DNA of 64,000 nt from NCBI GenBank assembly GCA_017433825.1, contig JAFRGL010000007.1, forward strand, positions 61,359 to 125,358, given 5' to 3'. The stretch comes from Eubacterium sp. (GTDB lineage Bacteria > Bacillota > Clostridia > Lachnospirales > Lachnospiraceae). Of the stretch, positions 44,983 through 52,869 are shown one piece after another. Under the pieces are notes generated by a model. It ran no database searches. It was given only the letters and a program-made list of their open reading frames with translations, and was not told where the DNA came from. Both the position numbers and the translations under genes were made by a program. Numbering within the stretch: the stretch's first letter is position 1; every line of letters starts with the position of its first letter.

Positions 44983-46126
44983 ATGCCAACCGGGCGCCTA
45001 TTTTTATGGCGCGGAACAGCCGTTCCGCGGCGGATTCCAGCAAAGCGCGGGCGTTTGACATGGACTCATCCCGGCTCATTGGCCCGGAAGCAATGGCCAT
45101 AACCGTGCTTTCGCACATTTCATACAATTCTTCAGATCCCTCTCCGATACTGCCCGTGAGGACCGCCAGGGGAATGCCTTTTGCGCGGCAGCGGGCAGCA
45201 ACGCCCGACAGAACCTTTCCGAAACGCACGCTGGTGCTGTCCACGCGGCCTTCGCCGGAAACAGCCAGGGACGCGCCTTCCAGCTTTTCGTCAAAATTTA
45301 CCGCATCCAGAACCGCTTCTACGCCGCTTTTCATCTGCGCGCCAAGCACACCGCCAAGGGCAGCGCCGAGGCCGCCTGCAGCGCCTGCGCCGGCAAACGA
45401 AGAGATATCCCGGCCCAGTGCTTCACTTACCAGGGCGGCATAATGCGCCATGCCTTCTTCCAGCCTGTCCAGGGCATCGGGTGTCCCGCCTTTCTGAGGA
45501 CCGTAGACATATGAGGCGCCTTCCGGTCCCAGCAGGGGATTGGTTACGTCACAGAAGACGGTAATGTCTGTTTCCGAAAGAGCCGGCAGAAGGCCGGAGA
45601 AATCCGCTTTTGCCGTATTAATCAATTCACCGCCGACGGGCATGATACTCCTGCCTTCCCGGCTGGTAAAAGCCGCGCCGAGGGCGGAAAGCATGCCGAT
45701 GCCTCCGTCATTTGTGGAACTGCCCCCCAGGCCGATAAGCAGATGCCGCGCGCCGGCCTTTAAGGCTGCGGCGATAAGCTCGCCGACACCCATGCTGGTG
45801 GTCATCTCCGGGTCGCGTTCATCCTTGGGTACAAGGGGAAGACCGCAGGCCCTGGCTGCTTCAAGCACCGCAGTTCTGCCGTCCGGAAGAAGCACCCATT
45901 CGGCGGTCGTTTTTTCAAACAGCGGGCCGGTGACTTTTGTATGCATCAGGGTACCGCCCATAGCCCGTAAGAATGCGTCTGCCGTACCCTCGCCGCCGTC
46001 AGCCACAGGCACGGAAACGGTTTCGGCATCCGGGAAAACCCGCTTCGCACAGGTTTCAAGGATATCGCAGATTTCCGCTGCGGTAAGAGAGCCTTTGAAA
46101 GAATCAGGAGCAAAAACAAATTTCAT
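44981..46126 (-). CDS. Glycerate kinase (GlxK/GarK type)
   Basis: A 381-aa kinase phosphorylating D-glycerate, family PF02595-like. It begins MKFVFAPDSFKGSLTA, with PVADGGEGTADAFL, the glycine-rich GLGGSSTNDGGIGML and a C-terminal SGEGRVDSTSVRFGK. The ATG at 46,126 has GGAGG 8 bases upstream; an upstream in-frame extension lies in the promoter and is rejected. It feeds glycerate into 3- or 2-phosphoglycerate. It is divergent from the CooC-like gene with overlapping -35 boxes. Confidence 0.93.
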   Translation of the reverse strand: MKFVFAPDSFKGSLTAAEICDILETCAKRVFPDAETVSVPVADGGEGTADAFLRAMGGTLMHTKVTGPLFEKTTAEWVLLPDGRTAVLEAARACGLPLVPKDERDPEMTTSMGVGELIAAALKAGARHLLIGLGGSSTNDGGIGMLSALGAAFTSREGRSIMPVGGELINTAKADFSGLLPALSETDITVFCDVTNPLLGPEGASYVYGPQKGGTPDALDRLEEGMAHYAALVSEALGRDISSFAGAGAAGGLGAALGGVLGAQMKSGVEAVLDAVNFDEKLEGASLAVSGEGRVDSTSVRFGKVLSGVAARCRAKGIPLAVLTGSIGEGSEELYEMCESTVMAIASGPMSRDESMSNARALLESAAERLFRAIKIGARLA

Positions 46127-46156
46127 AAAAGATGTCCTCCGGTATTTAATACTGTT

Positions 46157-46185
46157 ATTATAAGCGGGCAGCAGTTGATTGACAA
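46157..46185 (-). promoter_or_regulatory. Promoter of glycerate kinase
   Basis: Minus strand TTGTCA (46,180-46,185), 17-bp spacer, TATAAT (46,157-46,162). Confidence 0.7.
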
Positions 46186-46206
46186 TCATCAAAAGGATGT
46201 TAAGAT
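46179..46206 (+). promoter_or_regulatory. Promoter of the CooC-like operon
   Basis: TTGACA (46,179-46,184), 16-bp spacer, TAAGAT (46,201-46,206). The -35 overlaps the divergent glycerate-kinase -35, and both lie on the palindrome TGATTGACAATCA (46,176-46,188). Confidence 0.6.
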
Positions 46207-46260
46207 ATATACAGAAGATGTGACTGAAAAGAACAGCAACTGTCCGGAAAGGAGAAAAGC

Positions 46261-47187
46261 ATGGGTGGTTTTCACTGTCCTTTAGGCGCCATGTCCCCGG
46301 GAAATGAAGGCTGCATCCGATGCGGGCTGTGCAGCGCTGCTTCCAAAGCAGACTACGCGAAGGCGGCGGATATACTGCGCGCCTATATCAGGGAACACGC
46401 GCCCCGGCCCGGACGGGCGGAAAAGATAGCCGTCTGCGGCAAGGGCGGCGTGGGCAAAAGTACGGTAACCGCCGTGCTGGCCAGGGCTTTTGCGGACCTG
46501 GGTTATAAAGTGCTGGTGCTGGATACTGACGAATCCAATCCGACACTGGCCAGGCAGCTGGGGCTGCCGTCCAGGAAGAAACCTTTAAGAAATATGGACA
46601 GCCGCTTCGAACAGACCGAAAGCCTGCCCTGGATCCGGCAGGATATGACGTTTGCGGATATCCCGCCGGAATACGTTTCGGCTGCCGGGAACCTGATGCT
46701 GGTCACCGCCGGAAAAATAGAAGACCCCTTCGCGGGGTGCGCCTGTGCCTTAGGCGCCCTTGCCCAGCTTCTGATGCTGAACCTGCAGCTTTCTGAAGGT
46801 GAGGTTGTGCTGGCGGACGTCGAGGCCGGTGTGGAAAGCTTCGGCAGGGGTACGGAAAGAGGCGCGGATTCGGTCATTGCGGTGACGGAGCCCTCGCTGG
46901 ATTCCCTGGAGGTGGCGGAAAAGATAAAGTATATGGCGGAGGGCCTGGGCATTTCCCGCTTCCGGGTCATTGTCAACAAGGCGCCGGATGAGGAAACCGC
47001 GGAATTTGTCACCGATATGCTGACGGAGAAGGACATCCGTTATCTGGGCTGGCTTCCCCTGGCAAAAGACGTGTCCCTGCACAGCCTGAAGGGGACGCCG
47101 CTTTCGAAGACGGACGGCACCTACCGGCAGCTGGAGGATATGCTGAAGCTGTTTCTGGACGAAAATGAGATGGATTATCCGCTGTAA
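46261..47187 (+). CDS. CooC/MinD-like P-loop ATPase with N-terminal Cys motif
   Basis: A 308-aa protein. Residues 1-24 carry four cysteines (Cys6, Cys18, Cys21, Cys24; GCIRCGLC) in a ferredoxin-like pattern. After a helix comes a deviant Walker A (VCGKGGVGKSTVTAVLA) and VLVLDTDESNPTLA, as in SIMIBI-class CooC/MinD/NifH proteins. CooC homologues load metal into CO dehydrogenase, but no such enzyme is encoded nearby. It is followed at 28 bases by an Fe-S protein and then the glycyl-radical enzyme gene, so a role in electron delivery or cofactor assembly is a reasonable inference. Confidence 0.85.
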   Translation: MGGFHCPLGAMSPGNEGCIRCGLCSAASKADYAKAADILRAYIREHAPRPGRAEKIAVCGKGGVGKSTVTAVLARAFADLGYKVLVLDTDESNPTLARQLGLPSRKKPLRNMDSRFEQTESLPWIRQDMTFADIPPEYVSAAGNLMLVTAGKIEDPFAGCACALGALAQLLMLNLQLSEGEVVLADVEAGVESFGRGTERGADSVIAVTEPSLDSLEVAEKIKYMAEGLGISRFRVIVNKAPDEETAEFVTDMLTEKDIRYLGWLPLAKDVSLHSLKGTPLSKTDGTYRQLEDMLKLFLDENEMDYPL

Positions 47188-47215
47188 ATTTAGCGGAAGG
47201 TATTGGAGGAGAAGA

Positions 47216-48322
47216 ATGGGAGAAGTACTGATCAAGAAGGAAATCGAAGAGCTCTGGGGCGGACCGCTGCCGGAAATCGAAGAAGAGTATCAGAAGCTGG
47301 CCGACGCCTTCCCCGGCGGCAGGCCTGAGCTGGCCCCTTACGTGCTGAAAAAGCTGCTCACTTTGCAGGAGGCGAAGGCGGCCTGCGCGCTGCCCGGCGG
47401 CGCGGACACGGTGGCGGAAGCCTTAGGCATTTCCAAAGAGGATGCGGAGGAAATGCTGGAAGCCATGGTTGTCCGCGGTAAGATCATGAAAACGCCGGAC
47501 GGCTATGATTCCATTAAAAATATCGCCTTTCAGAAGGATTATTCCTATGCGCAGGCGAAATTCGACAGCGAAAAGGACGTCTCCCTGGCGAGGCTGATGC
47601 TGGCCTGGGACTATTATATCCCCGGCAGATCCCCTGCGGACGGCACGTTCCGGATTGTTCCGAAATGGAAGTCGGTGAAAAACATCCCCGGCGTCATGCC
47701 CTGCGAAAACATGCCGCAGATGCTCCTGGACTACCTGCCGGACAAGGTGGCCTTTGCCCGCTGTCCCTGCCGGGCAGTCTGGTCCATTGCGAAAACGGGG
47801 GAATACCGTCCGGATATGTTCCGGGGCGATACCAGGGAATCTGCGGACCAGAAGGACGGGCTTTGCATTATCGTGGGGCCCAGGGCCGGCTATTTTGCCC
47901 GTTACTACGGCGGCTATGTGCCCACGGAAGAGGAGCTTAAGGAGAAAATCGAGCTCATTGAGAACAACGGCACCTACTATACGGCGAACAACGGCAGAAT
48001 CCTGATGGTCATGTGCAACTGCGGGGACGACTGCGGGTGCGGCATGCGCATTCCCTACGAGGCCAGACGGCCGGAAGGCTATGCCAGAAGCCGCTTCCAG
48101 GCTTACCTGGCGAAGCCGGAGGAGTGTGTCGGCTGCGGCACCTGCGAGAGGGCCTGCATGTTCCACAAGTCCGTCAAAGTCATCGATGGAAAGGCTTTTG
48201 TGGACCCGGATGCCTGCCACGGCTGCGGCGTCTGCACCGTAAAATGCCCGAAAAACGCGCTGAAAATGAAGCTTGTCCGCCCGGCGGAACATATCCCGAA
48301 GATGCCGGCTCCCGGCGCTTAA
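47216..48322 (+). CDS. 4Fe-4S protein with N-terminal winged-helix-like region
   Basis: A 368-aa protein. The N-terminal third includes a helix-turn-helix-like stretch (DTVAEALGISKEDAEEMLEAMVVRG). A middle region has CPC and CNCGDDCGCG cysteine groups. The C-terminus has two ferredoxin-type clusters (CVGCGTCERAC and CHGCGVCTVKC). It therefore holds at least two [4Fe-4S] clusters and is a cytosolic electron carrier or sensor. The start at 47,216 follows GGAGGAGAAG. Co-transcribed with the CooC-like ATPase. Confidence 0.85.
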   Translation: MGEVLIKKEIEELWGGPLPEIEEEYQKLADAFPGGRPELAPYVLKKLLTLQEAKAACALPGGADTVAEALGISKEDAEEMLEAMVVRGKIMKTPDGYDSIKNIAFQKDYSYAQAKFDSEKDVSLARLMLAWDYYIPGRSPADGTFRIVPKWKSVKNIPGVMPCENMPQMLLDYLPDKVAFARCPCRAVWSIAKTGEYRPDMFRGDTRESADQKDGLCIIVGPRAGYFARYYGGYVPTEEELKEKIELIENNGTYYTANNGRILMVMCNCGDDCGCGMRIPYEARRPEGYARSRFQAYLAKPEECVGCGTCERACMFHKSVKVIDGKAFVDPDACHGCGVCTVKCPKNALKMKLVRPAEHIPKMPAPGA

Positions 48323-48498
48323 GGAAGCGTAAGGATTTCGGTGCAAACGGTACGGAACGCGCCGCTTTGCATTGTCAATTTTTTACATTTTTATTGTGAA
48401 TTTGGTTAATGACGGTTGTGAAAAAAGACTATAAAATATATTGAGATTGTTTATCATTTATTATTCCAGCAGGAAATTTAAGAAAGGCGGAGAATTAT

Positions 48499-51027
48499 AT
48501 GTTTGACGGCAACAGTTTAATCAGACCGGTAACAGACAGAATCCACCGGATCTGGCAGCGTTTTAAAGACGTGGAATATCATGATATGTGGTGCGACTCC
48601 GAGCGTACCCGTATCCTGACCGAATCCTACAAGAGGAATGCAGCGGACTTCCCGCTGATCCGCCGTGCGAAATTCTTCCGTGATCTGTGCGAACAGATGA
48701 CGGTAAGGGTAGAGGACGAGGAGCTTATCGTCGGCAACCAGGGTAAAACCTACCGTGCCCTTTCACCCTATGTGGACTGGGGCGATCCCAATCTGTTCGC
48801 ATCCGTAAAGGGCGATGACAAGGCCTTCCATGACATGTGGCAGACCGACGGCGCCCGTCAGCTGATGACGGACGAAGACAGGGAATATTTCGCATCCGTC
48901 GCCGATTTCTGGAAAGACAAATCCACTTCGGCACACCAGACTGCGGCCCTTCCCGAGAGCATGTGGACACTGTACAACTCCGGCTGTCTGGAATACCTGA
49001 ACCTGCCTTACTGCAACGTGGGCAAGGTGGACGAGAACGGCGTTCAGGTGCACGGCAATATCGCCGGACGTCCCGAAGGACATTACTGCGCGAACTATGA
49101 CAAGTTCGTACACAGGGGCTTAAAATCCATCAAGGAAGAAGCCGAAGAGAAGATGAAAGCCCTGGAAGGCCACTGCTACGGCGACAATGCCGAGAAGTAC
49201 CTGTTCTATAAATCCGTTTCCATCGTCTGTGAAGGCATGATTACCCTGGCGAAGCGTTACGGCGCGAAGTGTGCCGAGATGGCCGAAGAGGACCGCTTCG
49301 ATGAGAAGAGAAAAGCCGAGCTGCGCGCCATGGCCGAGTCCTTCTCCTACATCGTGGAATATCCCTGCAAGACCTTCTGGGATGCCATGCAGGCCATTAA
49401 CTTCTATATGCTCTGCCAGTGCCTGGACGGCCAGAACCACGGCGTAACCTACGGCCGTATCGACCAGTACGCGGGACATTTCCTGGATGCCGAGCTGGCA
49501 GCAGGCACCATCACAGAGGAGTTTGCCCAGGAGATTACCGACAGCTTCATCCTGAAAGGAGCTGAGTACACCAGGTCCCAGACCGAAATGCCTCCCACCG
49601 TTGTCCAGAATGAAGACGGCACCGAGACCGTTATCCATCATGGCAGCACCATTGAGTCCGGCCAGCATTTCTCCGTAGGCGGCGTTGACAAAGACGGCAA
49701 CGATGCCTGCAACGAGCTGACCTTCAACCTGATTCAGTGCTACGCCCGTCTGTATATGTACAGCCCGTCACTGTCTGTCCGTGTACATGCAGGCCTGCCT
49801 GAGAGAATCTGGAAAATCGGTATCGAGTCCTCCTCCATCTGCGGCGGCATGCCCACCTTCGAGAATGACGATATCATTATCCCGGCCCTCCTGAAGAAGG
49901 GCTACACCCTGGAAGACGCCAGGAACTACTGCCTGATTGGCTGCGTAGAGCCCTCCGGCTGCGGCAATGAATGGCCCTGCTGCGGTGCGACCGGCGGCGA
50001 GAGCTTCTGGAACATCGCCAATGCGGTTGTACTGACCTACAACAACGGCATCAACCCGTTCAACGGCTACAGAGGCGGCCCGGAAACCGGCTATCTGTAT
50101 GAGATGGAATCCATGGAGGACGTGAAGAAAGCCTTCCGTACCATTGCGGAATTCTATCTGGGCTGGCACGTAACCTGCGCGAACCTGGCTGAAATCGCCT
50201 ACCGCTACACTCTTCCTTGCCCGGTAGCCTCCGCCACCATCGACGGCTGTATGGAATCCGGCAAGGACGTTACCTACGGCGGCGCGAAATACAACTCCAC
50301 CGGCGTTACCTGTACCGGTATCGGCAACGTGGCAGACTCCTTCGCGGCCATCGAATATCTGTGCTTCGACGAGAAGATCTGCACCACCAGGGAACTGTAT
50401 GACGCCCTGATTGACAACTGGGAAGGCCATGAGGAACTCAGGCAGATCGTAGACGGCAGATGCCCGCACTACGGCAACAACGACGAGCGCGCCGACAAGT
50501 GGGCCAAATGGGCCATGGACCAGTTCTGTGACATCATCAACAATGCCACAGGCCCCAGAGGCACCTGGAGACCCGGCACCTTCACCATGACCACCAACGT
50601 ATATTACGGCTCCAAGACCTGGGCTACCCCGGACGGCCGTAAGGCGAGAGATCCTCTGGCAGAGGCTATTTCCCCGAAGCAGGGCATGGACAAGCACGGC
50701 CCGACCGCTTACCTGCACAGCGCTTCCAAGCTGCCGCATATCGATATCGGCAACGGCGACCAGCTGAACATCAAGTTCTCCAAGACTGTCCTGGGCAATC
50801 CCTCCGGTCAGGAGAAGATCAAGAATGTTATCGAGACCTTCTTCGACCTTGGCGGCATGCAGGTACAGTTCAACGTTGTATCGGTTGACGAGCTGAAGGA
50901 AGCCCAGGAGAAACCCGACAAATATAAGAACCTCATCGTTCGTATCGCCGGCTTCTCCGCAGCCTTCGTGGAAATGTCCAAGGCTGTTCAGGATGACTTC
51001 ATTTCCAGAACCGAGCATGCGCTTTAA
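48499..51027 (+). CDS. Glycyl-radical enzyme 1 (eliminase/lyase type)
   Basis: An 842-aa PFL-family protein. The active-site loop is IGCVEPSGCG with thiyl Cys482 and base Glu484. The C-terminal glycyl-radical motif is VRIAGFSA with Gly818. The Cys-x-Glu arrangement is that of dehydratases, choline TMA-lyase and related C-X lyases, not of pyruvate formate-lyase (adjacent Cys-Cys). The substrate is not assignable; the loop continues with an unusual run of Cys (WPCCGATGG). Activity requires a radical-SAM activase, which is not in this window. It follows the Fe-S pair by ~180 bases, with an AT-rich likely promoter region containing TATAAAATATAT near 48,430. Confidence 0.9.
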   Translation: MFDGNSLIRPVTDRIHRIWQRFKDVEYHDMWCDSERTRILTESYKRNAADFPLIRRAKFFRDLCEQMTVRVEDEELIVGNQGKTYRALSPYVDWGDPNLFASVKGDDKAFHDMWQTDGARQLMTDEDREYFASVADFWKDKSTSAHQTAALPESMWTLYNSGCLEYLNLPYCNVGKVDENGVQVHGNIAGRPEGHYCANYDKFVHRGLKSIKEEAEEKMKALEGHCYGDNAEKYLFYKSVSIVCEGMITLAKRYGAKCAEMAEEDRFDEKRKAELRAMAESFSYIVEYPCKTFWDAMQAINFYMLCQCLDGQNHGVTYGRIDQYAGHFLDAELAAGTITEEFAQEITDSFILKGAEYTRSQTEMPPTVVQNEDGTETVIHHGSTIESGQHFSVGGVDKDGNDACNELTFNLIQCYARLYMYSPSLSVRVHAGLPERIWKIGIESSSICGGMPTFENDDIIIPALLKKGYTLEDARNYCLIGCVEPSGCGNEWPCCGATGGESFWNIANAVVLTYNNGINPFNGYRGGPETGYLYEMESMEDVKKAFRTIAEFYLGWHVTCANLAEIAYRYTLPCPVASATIDGCMESGKDVTYGGAKYNSTGVTCTGIGNVADSFAAIEYLCFDEKICTTRELYDALIDNWEGHEELRQIVDGRCPHYGNNDERADKWAKWAMDQFCDIINNATGPRGTWRPGTFTMTTNVYYGSKTWATPDGRKARDPLAEAISPKQGMDKHGPTAYLHSASKLPHIDIGNGDQLNIKFSKTVLGNPSGQEKIKNVIETFFDLGGMQVQFNVVSVDELKEAQEKPDKYKNLIVRIAGFSAAFVEMSKAVQDDFISRTEHAL

Positions 51028-51053
51028 TTAAAAAACGAACTGAAAACCAATAT

Positions 51054-51087
51054 AAAAACTCCGGTGGCTTAAGCCACCGGAGTTTTT
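51054..51087. terminator. Bidirectional intrinsic terminator
   Basis: A 15-bp perfect stem, AAAAACTCCGGTGGC / GCCACCGGAGTTTTT, with a 4-nt TTAA loop, between glycyl-radical enzyme 1 and the converging transporter gene. Confidence 0.92.
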
Positions 51088-51143
51088 ATATGATTCAGCC
51101 AAAAGGGTGCGGCTGGCGGCTTTCCTTACGGAGGAAGCCGCGT

Positions 51144-52568
51144 TTATTCCGCGACAGCCTGTTCGGCGGCGTCGACTTTCGCCTGGTTCCGCTCCTGGAT
51201 TTCCAGAGCCATCTGGGTTACCTGGGCTTCCGTCAGTTTGAAGCCTGCTACCAGAATCAGTACAGCGATCAGGTTCAGGATGGCCATTAACAGCAGATAG
51301 CCGTTGTAGAAGGCATTTTTGAATGTCGCGGGCGGAAGGGATGCGTCATAGTGAATGGCGGCCAGGATGACCGAAATAACAACACCCTTGATGAGCAGGC
51401 CCAGCTTCAGGGGGATGTTGTACATGGACATGACAAACGCACGGCAGTTAACGCCGGTTTTCCATTCACCGTAAGTAGCCGCATCGGAGTACAGGGCGAT
51501 AAGCGGCATCTGGCTTACGCCGGCGGCGAAGGCCAGGATGGACATACCGACGACGAAGACGATGGCGGGCGGCTTGATAGCCCAGACAATCAGCTGGAAT
51601 ACGGCGGTGATGGTCATACAGCAGGCTGTAATATTACGTTTCCTGCCTTTGGTGATCTTCATCCAGACAGGATACATTACAACAGCGCACATACCGCCGA
51701 TGCTTCGGGCGCTCATGTAGACGCTCATCATGGCGACAGCACCCATGGAGCAGTTGAAGAAATAGAACATCATGCCGGATGCGGAGAACGAAGCCGTCCA
51801 CTGCAGAAGACCGAAGAGCATGAGGATAAGCAGAGGCCTGTTGCCCACAACGTTGGAAAGCATTTCCTTTAAGGTCGGGCCTTTCACCTTTTCTTCCTTC
51901 TTCAGGCCGGCACGCTGTACTTCCTCATCCAGTTTTTCCTGCTTCCGGATGGTAACAGCAAGGAAAATATAGGCAATCGCGAAGATGATGCCGCCGAAAG
52001 CGGTCATGAACGCATAGCCGTGGGTTTCGGAACCGACTTTGCTGTTGAACCAGTTAATCACCGGCAGGGAAATAAGACCGAACAGGAATCCGCTCCAGGA
52101 AGCGGAAGTAGCGCCGAGCACGGACAGGGTGCCACGCTCTTTGGCATCCTCTGTCAGTACGGCCGGCAGGGCGGTGTAGCAGTTCTCGGCGATGGACCAG
52201 AAGAAGTGGGCGATGATCAGGGTGATGGTTATCACCAGGGTGCAGGCCCAGTCTCCCGGTACACGGATATAGGTTATCGTGTAACAGATTACACCTACTA
52301 TCGGACCGATGGTCATCCAGAAGGTGTATTTGCCTCCCGGGTGAGGCAGCTTTTCAATGATGGCACCGTTCAGGAACGAGAAAATCGTATCGATTACGGT
52401 TGGAACGTTCAGACAGATAGCCACCATGGTCAGAGGCAGTCTCGCCTTGTCCGTACAGTAGGAAGCAAAGTAGTACATTTCCATACTGCAGAAAAGGCTG
52501 ATGCCGAATTTGCCGAAGAAGTATCCTAACTTCATTCGTTTGGGGTACATCAACTTTTTGACTTCCAT
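51144..52568 (-). CDS. GPH/MFS-type sodium symporter
   Basis: A 474-aa integral membrane protein with about 12 hydrophobic helices. It fits the glycoside-pentoside-hexuronide:cation symporter (MFS_2) pattern: N-terminal KLGYFFGKFGISLF, ENCYTALPAVLTEDAKERG on the first half and DAATYGEWKTGVNCRAFVMSM in the second. These import sugars, sugar acids, sulfosugars or related solutes. The ATG at 52,568 follows GGGAGG; a longer reading frame upstream lacks a site. Its placement between two glycyl-radical enzyme genes suggests it imports their substrate. Confidence 0.88.
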   Translation of the reverse strand: MEVKKLMYPKRMKLGYFFGKFGISLFCSMEMYYFASYCTDKARLPLTMVAICLNVPTVIDTIFSFLNGAIIEKLPHPGGKYTFWMTIGPIVGVICYTITYIRVPGDWACTLVITITLIIAHFFWSIAENCYTALPAVLTEDAKERGTLSVLGATSASWSGFLFGLISLPVINWFNSKVGSETHGYAFMTAFGGIIFAIAYIFLAVTIRKQEKLDEEVQRAGLKKEEKVKGPTLKEMLSNVVGNRPLLILMLFGLLQWTASFSASGMMFYFFNCSMGAVAMMSVYMSARSIGGMCAVVMYPVWMKITKGRKRNITACCMTITAVFQLIVWAIKPPAIVFVVGMSILAFAAGVSQMPLIALYSDAATYGEWKTGVNCRAFVMSMYNIPLKLGLLIKGVVISVILAAIHYDASLPPATFKNAFYNGYLLLMAILNLIAVLILVAGFKLTEAQVTQMALEIQERNQAKVDAAEQAVAE

Positions 52569-52695
52569 AATTCTCCTCCCTTGCCTGCAAAGCAGGCATT
52601 TCCTGATATGTTCTGATTTTAATGTAGCACTCTGCACAAATATAATCAATAGGCATGCAATATTATTGTCGGATATTTATTAAAATTCTGAAAAT

Positions 52696-52723
52696 ATTGT
52701 AATTACACTACAAAAAACTGCAA
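52696..52723 (-). promoter_or_regulatory. Candidate transporter promoter
   Basis: Minus strand TTGCAG, 16-bp spacer, TACAAT, in the 301-base divergent gap between transporter and glycyl-radical enzyme 2. The remainder of the gap is AT-rich with no ORF; no clear promoter for enzyme 2 was identified. Confidence 0.35.
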
Positions 52724-52869
52724 GTATGGAAATCAGGCATTTTTCTGGAAATAATCTACAGTATTTCCTGCGGTATTTTGTGTATTCTGCATACTGGACA
52801 GACAGCTGACTTTCATTCATTATGACTATAGCAGACAATGAGTATTAATAAAAATACGGAGGTATTAAT

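Noticed and set aside
48370-48440. Rex/FNR-type operator upstream of glycyl-radical enzyme 1
   Set aside because: TTGTGAATTTGGTTAATGA only partly fits the TTGTTAA-N4-TTAACAA form and has the wrong spacer.
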